A stretch of 64,000 nt of DNA from DATFLS01 sp964413425 (GCA_964413425.1 CAYPST010000010.1:1-64000); one strand, 5' to 3'; shown: positions 1-8,920, counted from the stretch's first letter. Made by a program: numbers and translations. The notes: a model not told the origin generated them from the sequence alone.

Positions 1-102
1 GTCGGTCGCTCGGAATGACTCCCGGGGTGAGCTCACAGGCATGCCAAAAGGAAAGTAACTCCCAGACTGGGTGGTTCTGTACTGAGTTAATTTAATAGTC
101 AT
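1..102. repeat. Terminal part of dispersed element B (partial copy)
   Basis: The last ~25 bp read gagttaatttaatagtcat, which matches the right terminus of element B seen at about 29208-29227 and 48367-48593. The rest of this stretch is non-coding and may be a diverged interior or unrelated sequence. The left boundary lies outside the window or is lost. Confidence 0.45.
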
Positions 103-203
103 ATTTAATATTTTCCCGGAGTGAATTCCGGGGAGATTGTTTGACTACAGGTTCAAAGTACCTGACAAGGTCAAACACGAAAACTCGAGAAATGGAGGAC
201 GAC

Positions 204-365
204 ATGGCAGAAGACAATAAGGGTAACGGGGTGCAGCAAGGATTAATTGGCGTTTTCTGGTATGTGGGTTGGCTATTTACGCTGGCTTTTGCAAAACTTA
301 TCTGGTGGCAGGCGCTCCTGGGGATTCTGATATGGCCGTACTATCTGGGAGCAGCGCTCCGCTAA
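204..365 (+). CDS. Small hydrophobic membrane protein, 53 aa, unknown function
   Basis: A 53-residue protein with a short charged N-terminus (MAEDNKGNG...) followed by about 35 largely hydrophobic, Trp-rich residues that could make one long or two short membrane spans. The start at 204 is chosen because GGAGG lies five bases upstream; an in-frame ATG-less extension to 141 is possible but has no ribosome site. It stands alone upstream of the DUF1028 gene. I do not recognise a family. Confidence 0.6.
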   Translation: MAEDNKGNGVQQGLIGVFWYVGWLFTLAFAKLIWWQALLGILIWPYYLGAALR

Positions 366-478
366 GAGTCTATCTGCAAATTCGATGAAGGAGATACGAG
401 TGAGTAATCCTGGAGCTGTGCATCTGCCGGCCTTACTCTTTCATCATTGCCTGAATACCCAAAGATAGAGGAACCGCT

Positions 479-1495
479 ATGAACTACTCCGCAAAGCATC
501 ATTTGCGTACTATTTTCAGTTTACTATTCCTGCTGTGCTTACTGCTTCTGTCACTTCCGCTGCCAGCCCGGCAGACTTCACAAGTTAATAATTCTTCTGT
601 TTCCACCTTTTCAATTGTCGCCCGGGATTCGGTAACCGGGGAGCTCGGGATTGCGGTGGCGTCTCGCTTTTTTGCGGTGGGAACGGTGGTCCCCTGGGCG
701 GAGGCAAATGTCGGAGCAGTGGCCACGCAATCGTTTGCCAACACCACGTTTGGATGGCGCGGTCTGGAATTACTGGAGCGAGGCGCCACCCCGGGGGAGT
801 GTGTGAATATTCTGCTCCGGGAGGATGACCAGCCGGCAAAGCGGCAGTTCGGCATTGTGGACGCCCATGGGCGCTCTGCGACCTTCACCGGGGAGGAATG
901 CCTTCCCTGGGCCGGGGGACGGCATGGAAGCAATTATGCCGTGCAGGGAAATATACTCGCCGGGGAGTCTGTAGTGACCGCAATGGAAAGGGCGTTTTTA
1001 ACCACCGAAGGGACACTCTCTTCCAGATTATACGCAGCCCTGATGGCCGGCCAGAAGGAAGGCGGGGACGCCAGAGGCAAGCAGTCGGCAGCCTTGCTGG
1101 TGGTGAAAGAGAAAGCCGGATACGGCGGGTACACGGATCGTGCCATCGATATCCGGGTGGACGATCACGCGGAACCATTTCAGGAACTGGGACGGCTGCT
1201 GAAGTACGCCCAGATGAATTATGCCTGGAACCAGGCCTGGACGGCGTTCACCGAGGACCGGTTTGCGGACGCCCTTCCGCTGATGGAACGGACGGCCGAC
1301 CTGGCACCGGAAGATCCGGGGGTTTTGTATGATCTGGCCGTGATCCGGCTTGCCAATGGAAAGAAGGATGCCGCGTATCAGGCGCTGGAGGAAGCCGTCC
1401 GGTTAAATCCCGACCTGAAACAGCAGGCGAAGGGTGACAGCGACCTGCGAGAAATACATGAGGAGCCACGATTCAGACAGCTGATGCGGCAGTAA
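479..1495 (+). CDS. Secreted DUF1028 (Ntn-hydrolase-like) protein with C-terminal TPR
   Basis: The protein has an N-terminal signal peptide (hydrophobic stretch about residues 10-30). A DUF1028 domain follows at about residues 42-240, beginning FSIVARDSVTGELGIAVAS and continuing with GAVATQSFAN. The last ~90 residues look like two TPR units. DUF1028 proteins adopt an Ntn-hydrolase fold; the substrate is unknown. A GAGGAA site precedes the ATG at 479. It is followed 64 bp later by the sialidase-like gene and may be co-transcribed with it. Family assignment is firm; function is not. Confidence 0.85.
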   Translation: MNYSAKHHLRTIFSLLFLLCLLLLSLPLPARQTSQVNNSSVSTFSIVARDSVTGELGIAVASRFFAVGTVVPWAEANVGAVATQSFANTTFGWRGLELLERGATPGECVNILLREDDQPAKRQFGIVDAHGRSATFTGEECLPWAGGRHGSNYAVQGNILAGESVVTAMERAFLTTEGTLSSRLYAALMAGQKEGGDARGKQSAALLVVKEKAGYGGYTDRAIDIRVDDHAEPFQELGRLLKYAQMNYAWNQAWTAFTEDRFADALPLMERTADLAPEDPGVLYDLAVIRLANGKKDAAYQALEEAVRLNPDLKQQAKGDSDLREIHEEPRFRQLMRQ

Positions 1496-1559
1496 AATGT
1501 CACCTCAGGTGCCATAAACCCTGGAAAGCATGAACAACAATAAAGAAAGGACGCTTGCA

Positions 1560-2612
1560 ATGTTTTCAGAGCCCGTTCACAGGATTATACTGATCGGCGT
1601 TTTCCTCTGTTCATCGATACCGCTGGTTCCGGCAAAGGTCACCCCGCAACCGCCTGACATCCGACAGGCGGTCATTTCGGTGGAACGCATCTGGGACAGA
1701 GCTGCCCATAATGCTTTTACCGATATCATTTGGTTCAAGGGGAAATTGTATTGCTGCTTTCGCGAAGGTTCAGGACATGTGCCCGGCCTGAACGGCACCA
1801 TTCGGGTAATCGCCTCGGATGACGGCCAGAACTGGTACTCGGTGGCGCATCTGGAGGAGCAGGGGGTGGACCTGCGGGATCCCAAGCTCTCCATTACGCC
1901 GGACGGAAGAATCATGGTGCTCATGGGTGGTTCCGTGTATTCCGGTAGCCAGCGGGTGAGCATGGCACCAAGGATTGCCTTTTCGAATACCCGGGGCACC
2001 GACTTTTCACAGTCCCGGCGCATACTCATCGACGAAATGATCAGATCGGAGCACGACTGGCTCTGGCGGGTCACCTGGCATAAGGATACCGGTTATGGTG
2101 TACTTTATCAGGCAGCGGGTGATTCCTCAGCAGTCCATCTGATTTCCACCATTGATGGTATCGGATACTCACATATCACCACCTTTCAGCTGGACGGAAG
2201 ACCGAACGAGACCACCCTGCGCTTTCTCCCGGATGACACCATGATTGCACTGGTGCGGAGGGAGGAAGGAGACCGGCGCGGTATGATCGGGAGGAGCGCT
2301 CCGCCGTATAAAGAGTGGAGCTGGGCGAAGCTTCCCAGACGGCTGGGGGGACCGAATTTCATCAGGCTTCCGGATGGATCGCTGCTCTGCGGGACGCGGG
2401 ATTACAGGCAGGAAGATGCTTACTCAACTCTTCTGGGATTTATTGATATCAGCGGACAATTTGAGGATCTCTTCAGATTGCCCAGCGGAGGTGATACCAG
2501 CTACCCCGGATTCGCCAGGCATGATGACACTTTATATGTTTCCTATTACGCAAGTCACGAAGGAAAATCAGCCATTTACCTGGCGAAACTCCGGATGGCT
2601 GTACTCTATTAG
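1560..2612 (+). CDS. Secreted sialidase-like beta-propeller protein
   Basis: About 350 residues with a signal peptide (MFSEPVHRIILIGVFLCSS...). The mature part resembles the BNR/Asp-box propeller fold of exo-alpha-sialidases: an early AAHNAFTDIIWFKGKLYCC strand region and an Asp-box-like SDDGQNW at about residue 85. The start at 1560 is preferred because AAAGAAAGGA lies 8 bp upstream; a start at 1530 is also in frame. Enzymatic sialidase activity is not assured, since many such propellers act on other glycans. Element A begins two bases after the stop codon. Confidence 0.7.
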   Translation: MFSEPVHRIILIGVFLCSSIPLVPAKVTPQPPDIRQAVISVERIWDRAAHNAFTDIIWFKGKLYCCFREGSGHVPGLNGTIRVIASDDGQNWYSVAHLEEQGVDLRDPKLSITPDGRIMVLMGGSVYSGSQRVSMAPRIAFSNTRGTDFSQSRRILIDEMIRSEHDWLWRVTWHKDTGYGVLYQAAGDSSAVHLISTIDGIGYSHITTFQLDGRPNETTLRFLPDDTMIALVRREEGDRRGMIGRSAPPYKEWSWAKLPRRLGGPNFIRLPDGSLLCGTRDYRQEDAYSTLLGFIDISGQFEDLFRLPSGGDTSYPGFARHDDTLYVSYYASHEGKSAIYLAKLRMAVLY

Positions 2613-2613
2613 C

Positions 2614-2866
2614 TGAGGCTATTGAGAAAACGCTCCGAAGGAGATCCCGTTGGGGGAGTCCTTTCCCACAGGGATGCCTTCGGCACGGACCGTTGGGGGA
2701 GTCTCTTCGAGGCCTTTGGCACAGAGATCCCGTGACGATGGGACAAAAAAATAGAAAATATAACAATCCAAATAGTGTAATAATTATCGCACATATTTGA
2801 TACACATACTCAATATAAGTCAGGTTCAGCCTCCTGTATCAGGCTCATATTTTCTAAACACTCTCA
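2614..2866 (+). repeat. Dispersed MITE-like element A, copy 1
   Basis: The left end TGAGGCTATTGAGAAAACG and right end TTTTCTAAACACTCTCA are imperfect inverted repeats. They match the ends at 28702-29285 and 62575-62766. The interior holds the family signature (GGCCTTTGGCACAGAGATCCCGTGACGA..GGGACAAA, then an AT-rich half ending GTCAGGTTCAG..TGTATCAGGC). No ORF of note. It sits immediately after the sialidase-like gene. Confidence 0.7.
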
Positions 2867-3063
2867 GGCAATAGTTGCTGAGACGGCTCTCTCCTCTGAT
2901 GTTCTGCGAAGAATTCCTGCGTTGACCTGGAGTGGACGCAATAATATGTGACGGCCCACCTGCCGGGGAAACCACTGCCGGCTTTTCACCGGGAGAGTTC
3001 CCGCAGTGACATCTCAATGCCGGTTCTCCACTGCTGAGATTTCCGGAGTGGTACACCAATGCG

Positions 3064-3260
3064 CGGATCTCACTGCGGGAGTACCCGGAACGACAAATCA
3101 ATGCCCGGATCGCATTGCGGGAGTTCCCGGAATGACAAACCAACGCCCGGATCGCATTGCGGGAGTTCCCGGAACGACAAATCAATGTCCGGATCGCATT
3201 GTGGGAGTTCCCGGAATGACAAATCAATGCCCGGATCGTATTGCGGGAGTTCCCGGAACG
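3064..3260. repeat. Five-unit 42-bp tandem repeat
   Basis: Four complete units and one partial unit of 42 bp start at 3064, 3106, 3148, 3190 and 3232. Each unit runs cggatcgcattgcgggagtt followed by cccggaatgacaaatcaatgcc, with only a few substitutions per unit. More diverged units may lie just upstream (about 3000-3063). All three forward frames and one reverse frame stay open across it, as expected for a multiple-of-three period. No start site or known family supports coding. Confidence 0.85.
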
Positions 3261-3324
3261 GTTTTCGGTTGCTTAATTTATTTATGAATACTTTTTTAAT
3301 TGCTAAGATAATTCATCCCAGTCC

Positions 3325-3461
3325 CGACACGCCGGGATGGGCGGAGAGATGGTTCACCTGGCGGAGCATATCGATACTGTGCGGAGTGATCTTATTAGTC
3401 ATATAAATAAAAGTCAAGTTCAGCGTCCTTGTATCAGGTGCATGTTTTCTAAACACTCTCA
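3325..3461 (-). repeat. Element B end joined to element A right end (remnant)
   Basis: Bases 3325-3402 are the reverse complement of the first ~70 bp of element B (compare 28842-28910: GACATGCTCC..GGATCATCTCTCCACCCATCCCGG). Bases 3403-3461 match the right end of element A (AAGTCAAGTTCAG..CTTGTATCAGG..GTTTTCTAAACACTCTCA). The same B-next-to-A junction occurs at 29227-29285, so this is probably a deleted copy of the same composite. Confidence 0.65.
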
Positions 3462-3487
3462 TTAGTTGAGTGCTGAAAACAGCCTGT

Positions 3488-4642
3488 TCACGCCAGCCGT
3501 TTCCGGAAACTGGCGCTGGCAAAGGAGATGATGAGCACACCATATCCGGTTAGGGCAAGGATCTCTGGCAGAAGCGCTTCGAATCCCGCTCCTTTCAGAA
3601 AGATCCCGCGCAGGCAGGAAATATAGTAACGCAGCGGATCCAGCAGTGAGATATACTGCAGCCATTGAGGCATATTCTCCACCGGAAAGAAAAATCCGGA
3701 CATGAGAATGGTAAAGACCAGGAAAAACCAGGCCACAAACATGGACTGCTGCTGGGTCCTGGTGATGGAGGATACAAACAATCCGATGCCCAGTGTGGTC
3801 AGCAGCATGAGGAAGCTGACGAAAAAGAGCAGGGCGAAACTCCCCCGCATCGGTATCCGGAAATAGAGTTTCCCGGCTACCATCACGAGACTGAGTTCCA
3901 CGAACCCAAGCAGGGCGAACGGCGTGATTTTGCCAACCATGATCTGGTACGATTTCAGCGGACTCACCATGAGCTGCTCGAGTGTCCCCACTTCGCGTTC
4001 CCGCACAATGGAGATTGCCGTCAGGACGATGGTGGACAGTGCCAGTATAAGCCCGATGATGCCGGGGACCATAAAGAAGGTGTTTTCAAAGTTGGGATTA
4101 TACCAGACCCGGGTAACCGGTGCGATTCGGATGGGCGGTCGGGTTTCCGCAGAATACTGCAAATCGTTGGGATGCCATTTCCGGATTTTTTCTCCGTACT
4201 TCGCCATGATTCCCTGCAAATACCCGATAGCCACCTGGGCGGTATTTGAGTTGCTTCCATCCATGATTGTCTGCAAAGCAGGAGAGTGACCTTCCCGGAG
4301 ATCTTCGGTGAAATCGGTGGGAATCACCATTGCTGAGGCGGCCTCTCCTCCATCCAGGTACTCCCGGATACGAGAGTATTCGGTGGTGACAGCTACCACG
4401 TCAAAATATTCCGTCTCCCGGAGAATGTCGATGAACTGTCTGGAGAGCTGCGAGCGTTCTTCATCGCAGATGACCATCGGAACTCTGGTGACTTCCGTGG
4501 TCACGGCGTACCCCATGATGAGTGTCTGGATCAGCGGCATCACAAAGATGAAGCCCAGCATGGGTCTGGTGCGGAAAATCTGGATGAATTCCTTTTTAAT
4601 CAGCGGCAGGAGCCGGGCACGTCTGGTGATGTTCTGTTTCAT
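3488..4642 (-). CDS. ABC-2 type exporter permease (YbhR/YhhJ-like)
   Basis: An inner-membrane permease of the YbhS/YbhR/YhhJ type, about 384 residues. It has one N-terminal membrane span (IQIFRTRPMLGFIFVMPLIQTLIMGY), a large periplasmic loop containing TIMDGSNSNTAQ, then five C-terminal spans beginning near NTFFMVPGIIGLILALS. The ATG at 4642 is preferred because AAGGA lies 9 bp upstream; an upstream in-frame TTG at 4666 is less likely. It is the last gene of the TetR-HlyD-ATPase-permease operon and the only intact permease left in it. Family members export drugs or other hydrophobic compounds; the substrate is unknown. Confidence 0.85.
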   Translation of the reverse strand: MKQNITRRARLLPLIKKEFIQIFRTRPMLGFIFVMPLIQTLIMGYAVTTEVTRVPMVICDEERSQLSRQFIDILRETEYFDVVAVTTEYSRIREYLDGGEAASAMVIPTDFTEDLREGHSPALQTIMDGSNSNTAQVAIGYLQGIMAKYGEKIRKWHPNDLQYSAETRPPIRIAPVTRVWYNPNFENTFFMVPGIIGLILALSTIVLTAISIVREREVGTLEQLMVSPLKSYQIMVGKITPFALLGFVELSLVMVAGKLYFRIPMRGSFALLFFVSFLMLLTTLGIGLFVSSITRTQQQSMFVAWFFLVFTILMSGFFFPVENMPQWLQYISLLDPLRYYISCLRGIFLKGAGFEALLPEILALTGYGVLIISFASASFRKRLA

Positions 4643-4703
4643 GCCGGATGATCCTTTTTGAGACAATCAGAGGTCTTCTGTATCATAACCATTCTCTCTC
4701 CTT

Positions 4704-5480
4704 TCAACCGGTGATCCGGAACTGGCGCCGGAATCTGATGATACTGATGAACAAAACAATCACCGTAAATATCAGCAGGGAATAGAGCGGCGTCCAGAGA
4801 TAGGCCATACTGTTCGCCTTCAGCATGATTCCCCGCAGGATCTCCAGAAAATACTTTGCCGGGATGATGCAGGAGATCCACTGCAGGACCTGTGGCATGC
4901 TCCGGAGCGGAAAAATGAATCCGGACAGAAGGATCGAGGGCAGTATGGTTCCGATCATGCCTGCAGCCATTGCGACCTGCTGGGTATTTGCAACAGTCGA
5001 TGCGAACAGGCCGATGGCGAGCGATGCCAGTAAATAGGCGATGCTGAGCAGCGCCAGGAGAGCAGGTGAACCACTGAATGGCACCTGATAGTACAACAGG
5101 GCAAAAACAAGCATGGAAAATCCTACGATGAACGCCAGCAGAACATACGGGAGCACTTTTCCAATGATGATCTGGGAAGCGCTGGCAGGAGAGAGCTGCA
5201 GCTGGATCATGGTCCCGGTTTCTTTCTCCCGGGCGATGGTGATGGAGGTGAGAATGGTGGCAATCATCATGAGAAAAACGACCACCAGGCCCGGAACAAT
5301 AAAGTTCGCCCCTTCCATCTCCGGATTATACCAGACCCGCGGTTCCATGGAAAACAGGCCCCGTGGGGGTTCATCTCCAAAGGTGGTTTCGGAAAGAATT
5401 ACCGTAATTCCCGTCTGAATGATCTTTCCTGTGTTGGCATCCGAACCGTCGATAACGACCTGCATTGCCGGGGATTTGCC
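4704..5480 (-). pseudogene. ABC-2 permease, N-terminal part deleted
   Basis: The readable protein contains only the middle and C-terminal part of a permease paralogous to the downstream gene: VVIDGSDANTG, WYNPEMEGANFIVPGLVVVFL, then the remaining membrane spans and a normal C-terminus. The first membrane span and most of the periplasmic loop (about 120-150 residues) are absent. Upstream, the same reading frame continues only as GKSPAM before running into ATPase-coding sequence of another frame at about 5480. It is therefore the 3' side of a deletion junction and almost certainly non-functional. Confidence 0.8.
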
Positions 5481-5662
5481 CCGGCCGAAGGCAGCAGGAT
5501 TCCACAGAGCATGCGAATGGTGGTGGTTTTCCCGGCACCGTTTGCCCCGAGAAATCCGAAAATTTCGCCGTCTTTAACGGCAAACTCGATGTGATCCACC
5601 GCAGTGAATTTCCCGAAATTCCGGGTCAGGTTCCGGACTGCAACAGCGTGCGCTGAATTCAT
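5481..5662 (-). pseudogene. ABC ATPase, truncated after Walker A
   Basis: This encodes the first ~60 residues of an ABC ATPase: AVAVRNLTRNFGKFTAVDHI and the Walker A loop GANGAGKTTT, up to CGILLPSAG. It then breaks into the permease sequence in a different frame. Signature motif, Walker B and H-loop are all missing. The start codon overlaps the stop of the intact ATPase by four bases (ATGA), the usual coupling of two ATPases in ybhF-like operons. Roughly 1.1-1.2 kb (ATPase remainder plus permease start) appears to be lost; the size is inferred from family lengths. Confidence 0.8.
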
Positions 5663-6567
5663 GAAACCTCCTCCAGGGCGGCGAAGACGTCCTCCATTCC
5701 GGGCCTGATTTCCTGAACCTCAAAGTCCGCCTCGAAAAGTGAGCGGAGCTTTTTGTGGACATCTGATTCGGTCAGACCGGTTTCATGACTGCTCAAATGC
5801 AGGGTATCTCCCTTGGGATAGATCATGTGGATCCAGGATTCTGTTTCCAGACGATCCAGTGCAGTCATGATATTCGCGGTTCGGACCTCAAATAATTTGT
5901 GTTGATACTCCTGCTTCAACCCGTCCGGCGAATGGCCGGCCAGCATTTTTCCATGGGAAAGAAAAATCACCTGATCGCATTGCACTGCCTCTTCCATATA
6001 AGGCGTGCTGACCAGGATAGTGCGGCCTTCGGCCTGCAATTGCGCCAGCATTTCCCAGAGCTCCGCCCGGGCCATGGGATCCACTCCGGTGGTCGGTTCA
6101 TCCAGGATGAGAAAGGGCGGCGCATACATAAGGAGGCTGATAAGCGCCAGTTTCTGCTTCATGCCGCCGGAGAGATTCTCCGCGCGTCTGTTCGTAAATT
6201 GGGTGAGCCGGCTGAACTGAAGCAATCGTTCATAGCGCTCCATCCGCTGATTCCCTGGAATTTTATAGAGGTTGGCGAAAAACAGCAGGTTCTCCCGCAC
6301 GGTGAGGTCCGGATACAGGGAAAACTCCTGGGGCATGTAGCCAATCCCCCCGGGCTGTCGAATGTCCGGCGATCGGAAACGCAGCTCGCCCGCATCGGGC
6401 TTCAGCAGCCCGACGATGATTTTCATCAACGTCGACTTGCCGGCGCCATCCGGTCCGATAATGCCAAAGATGGACTGTTCCGGAATCGGCACTGAAATAT
6501 CATCCAGAGCTGTGATGTCTCCGTAGTATTTGCGTATATTCCCAATCTGTAAAAAGTGTTGTCCCAT
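5659..6567 (-). CDS. ABC transporter ATPase (YbhF N-half-like)
   Basis: A complete 302-residue ATPase that powers an ABC-2 exporter. Visible motifs are Walker A GPDGAGKST (about residue 40), the Q-loop region YMPQEFSLYP, signature LSGGMKQKL, and Walker B FLILDEPTTGVDP. The C-terminal extension resembles the YbhF N-terminal half. It lies between the HlyD gene, separated by a 266-bp gap, and the truncated second ATPase, which overlaps it by 4 bp. With its partner ATPase and one permease broken, the exporter may be inactive or rely on the remaining intact pair. Confidence 0.88.
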   Translation of the reverse strand: MGQHFLQIGNIRKYYGDITALDDISVPIPEQSIFGIIGPDGAGKSTLMKIIVGLLKPDAGELRFRSPDIRQPGGIGYMPQEFSLYPDLTVRENLLFFANLYKIPGNQRMERYERLLQFSRLTQFTNRRAENLSGGMKQKLALISLLMYAPPFLILDEPTTGVDPMARAELWEMLAQLQAEGRTILVSTPYMEEAVQCDQVIFLSHGKMLAGHSPDGLKQEYQHKLFEVRTANIMTALDRLETESWIHMIYPKGDTLHLSSHETGLTESDVHKKLRSLFEADFEVQEIRPGMEDVFAALEEVS

Positions 6568-6833
6568 GTACCACTCTTTCGTTAAGTGTATCGAGAATTG
6601 ATACCCGGGAGTGTTCTACACAGAGATCCAGAAGACCACGCCAATCGAACTTCCTTTGGGATAAAGGCCTCTGGAGAACTAAAGGACTCTTCGGGAGCAT
6701 CCCTACTGAACCATAAAATATCCGAGCTTCCAGACAGCTTCTGCCTTTTGACTTTTCACGTTTCACTTTTCACGGACGTTTATCTGTGGTCATCTGTTGT
6801 TTCTGTGTCCATCCGCGTGCTATTTTTTTTGAA
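6568..6833. other. Intergenic gap inside exporter operon with dispersed-motif remnants
   Basis: This 266-bp gap separates the HlyD and ATPase genes, which normally abut in this operon type. It carries stretches such as TTTTCACGTTTCACTTTTCAC and ATCTGTGGTCATCTGTTG..TTCTGTGTCCATCCGCGTG. These belong to the same dispersed motif class found at 17530-17590, 54050-54110, 54310-54360 and 56160-56200. No ORF or terminator is convincing. Confidence 0.5.
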
Positions 6834-7718
6834 TTACTTAGAGTAGGTCAAGGTCACCGGCATCCCGATTTTCAGCACCCCATCCGGATTTGGGATTTGC
6901 ACCCGGATGCCATAAGTCAGCGACGTTCGCGTATCTTCGGTATACACCGTTTTCGGGGTGAATTCTGCTTCCGAGGCGATCCAGGCAACTGTTCCCCGGA
7001 GGGCGTTCTGCCGGCCGTCCAAGTGCACGGCGATCTCTTCACCCAGCGTAATTTCCGAGAGCAGGGGCTCCGGGATGTACATCATCACCCAGACGGTGTC
7101 GGTTAATCCGAGAGTGGTCACCAGATGTCCCGGCTGGAGGCGTTCGCCCCGTTCCACATAACGTTCCAGAACCACTCCTCCGGCGGGCGCCCGGATCACC
7201 GCCTCATCTATCCGAAAATCAAGGAGCGGCAGCTGTTCACGCAGCTGCTCCTGCTGATTGACCAGCAACTGTCTCTGAACAGGGATATCCTCCAGCTGCG
7301 CTTGGGTCACGTCCCGTTCCATCTGCAGTTCGTCCAGCTTATCTTGGGCGACCCCGTCGCTGGCAACCAGCTTCTGCAGTCGATCGTGCTGCTTGTTCAG
7401 ATAATTCAGTTTAATTTGCAGTTGCTCCGCTTTGTTGGAGAGCGATTGGAGTTGAATCGAAATTCCATTCAACCTGGTGTGCACCTGCTGCTTCTGAAGA
7501 TGGAAGTCTGTGGTGTCAATAACCGACAGGAGGTGGCCCCGGGAGATTTTAACTCCCTCGGGCATATCTGAATACAGTATTTTTCCCGGTGAGGCTGTCC
7601 GGATATCGATGGTGTAGGCTTCTACCGTGCCGGTCGTCGTATACCCCTGCTGATCTCTTCCGTTGCAGGTGAAGAGGAACAGAAGGGAAGTCAGGAAACA
7701 TACCTGTATGCGGCTCAT
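6834..7718 (-). CDS. HlyD-family membrane fusion (periplasmic adaptor) protein
   Basis: A 294-residue adaptor of the YbhG/EmrA type that would link the inner-membrane exporter to an outer-membrane channel. The N-terminus is a probable lipoprotein signal ending LLFLFTCNG. Next come a biotinyl-lipoyl-like half (YTIDIRTASPGKILY), a long alpha-helical hairpin (about residues 75-170, rich in Gln/Leu), the returning lipoyl half (RAPAGGVVLERYVERGE) and a beta-barrel domain. Its ATG abuts the TGA of the TetR gene exactly (TGAATG), and AGGAGA precedes it, so the two are translationally coupled. Confidence 0.88.
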   Translation of the reverse strand: MSRIQVCFLTSLLFLFTCNGRDQQGYTTTGTVEAYTIDIRTASPGKILYSDMPEGVKISRGHLLSVIDTTDFHLQKQQVHTRLNGISIQLQSLSNKAEQLQIKLNYLNKQHDRLQKLVASDGVAQDKLDELQMERDVTQAQLEDIPVQRQLLVNQQEQLREQLPLLDFRIDEAVIRAPAGGVVLERYVERGERLQPGHLVTTLGLTDTVWVMMYIPEPLLSEITLGEEIAVHLDGRQNALRGTVAWIASEAEFTPKTVYTEDTRTSLTYGIRVQIPNPDGVLKIGMPVTLTYSK

Positions 7719-8351
7719 TCACGATCTCCTTTCAAGGCCGGTCATTAAAATCTCTTCGAGATGTTCTAATCGTCCATCGAGAAATGTATCAACATCATCA
7801 ATATCCAGAATCTCTATGAACAAGGGTTTCGCCACAAAGAAAAAAACGATTGAGCTAATGGTGGTAATGAGAAACTGTCGCGGATCAACCGGATTGAAGT
7901 GTCCCCGGGTGACTCCTTCGTCGATGACCTGCGCAAATGCTTTGGGATAGTTAGGATTTTCGGAAATCAACCTGCCAAAGAAATCCACCACTTCCTGTGG
8001 AGAGGACATGATTTCATGGACCATCAGTTTTGGCAACTCGGGGAGTGATCTGATAAATGTAAAATAGGAACGGATAAGTGCCCGGATTTGTTTTCCGGGC
8101 TCCAGAGGAAGATCCAGGGACTGCGAAATCTGAGAGAATCCCTTCTCAAACACCCGCCGCAAGACCTCCCTGTGGAGATTCTCTTTGGTTGAAAAGTAAT
8201 AGTGGAGAAGTGCCTTGTTGACACCTGCCCGGTCGGCAATGGACTGCATCCGGGCGCCTTTTTTTCCGAACTCGATAAACTCGTCCATGGCTCCCTGCAA
8301 AATTTCTGCCTGGGGTGATTTCTCGTTAAAATACGGTGGTTGCCGGTTCAT
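7719..8351 (-). CDS. TetR-family repressor (YbiH/CecR-like) of the exporter operon
   Basis: A 210-residue TetR regulator. The N-terminal helix-turn-helix includes ADRAGVNKALLHYYFSTKEN; the C-terminal ligand-binding half is of the type paired with YbhG-like adaptors. The start at 8351 is chosen because GGGGGAG lies 7 bp upstream and because it puts the HTH at the usual distance from the N-terminus; the longer frame to 8495 would read through the operator. It is the first gene of the operon and probably represses it through the inverted repeats at 8431-8486. Confidence 0.85.
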   Translation of the reverse strand: MNRQPPYFNEKSPQAEILQGAMDEFIEFGKKGARMQSIADRAGVNKALLHYYFSTKENLHREVLRRVFEKGFSQISQSLDLPLEPGKQIRALIRSYFTFIRSLPELPKLMVHEIMSSPQEVVDFFGRLISENPNYPKAFAQVIDEGVTRGHFNPVDPRQFLITTISSIVFFFVAKPLFIEILDIDDVDTFLDGRLEHLEEILMTGLERRS

Positions 8352-8430
8352 GGCATTCTCCCCCTCAATAGGATTCGTTCCGAAACCGGATCGATAATCC
8401 GGGAAGGAGTAGAAGGATATCGCAGAAGTT

Positions 8431-8486
8431 GACCATACTTTTAAACCTTTTGGTTTAATTATTTGGTTAAAGTATATGGTTAAACT
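8431..8486 (-). promoter_or_regulatory. Probable TetR operator cluster
   Basis: A perfect inverted repeat TTAAACC-TTTT-GGTTTAA occupies 8441-8458. It is enclosed in a wider imperfect one: GACCATACTTTTAAACC on the left against GGTTAAAGTATATGGT on the right (8465-8480). It lies about 90 bp upstream of the TetR start codon, the usual position of an autoregulatory operator. The assignment is by position and symmetry only. Confidence 0.6.
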
Positions 8487-8538
8487 GTTTGACATGCAAG
8501 AAGAAATGTGATCTGACGGATGACCCGAGGGATTTGGA

Positions 8539-8685
8539 ATGCGGAATGTATATCTATCTTCAACAGATGATTATCACTATGAAGAACATCGAGCTCTCAT
8601 TAACTTTCTGAGGCGGTGTGGTGTGTGGCGCGTTATAGATCAGATGAGAAACCAGGTCATGAGTGTGGTGGAACGAAAGCGTTAA
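8539..8685 (+). CDS. Possible 48-aa small protein
   Basis: A short ORF starting MRNVYLSSTDDYHY and ending VVERKR, with a weak GAGGGA about 6 bp before its ATG. It lies alone in the 570-bp gap between the TetR gene and a truncated porin-like gene. There is no recognisable family, and it could be a chance ORF or a remnant. The remainder of the gap (8686-8920) shows nothing I can name. Confidence 0.22.
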   Translation: MRNVYLSSTDDYHYEEHRALINFLRRCGVWRVIDQMRNQVMSVVERKR

Positions 8686-8920
8686 ATCATTGGAAAGACC
8701 TGCTGACACGTGAAGTTCCTTCCGCCGGTTGAAGCAAAGAACCGTCCGGCCGGCGGATAACTGTTCGTTGAATTGCCGTCAGGTTATGATCGAGATCTGT
8801 GGCGCACAATGAAGGGATTGTAATCAGACCACGGATATATTGTATTTGCACAATACATTATATGATAGTATGTATCAACCGGACTGTATCCAAATTACTG
8901 ACCTCATGGAGTAGGAACCG

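Noticed and set aside
3064..3260. CRISPR array
   Set aside because: Repeats follow each other without variable spacers, and no cas genes are present; it is a plain tandem repeat.
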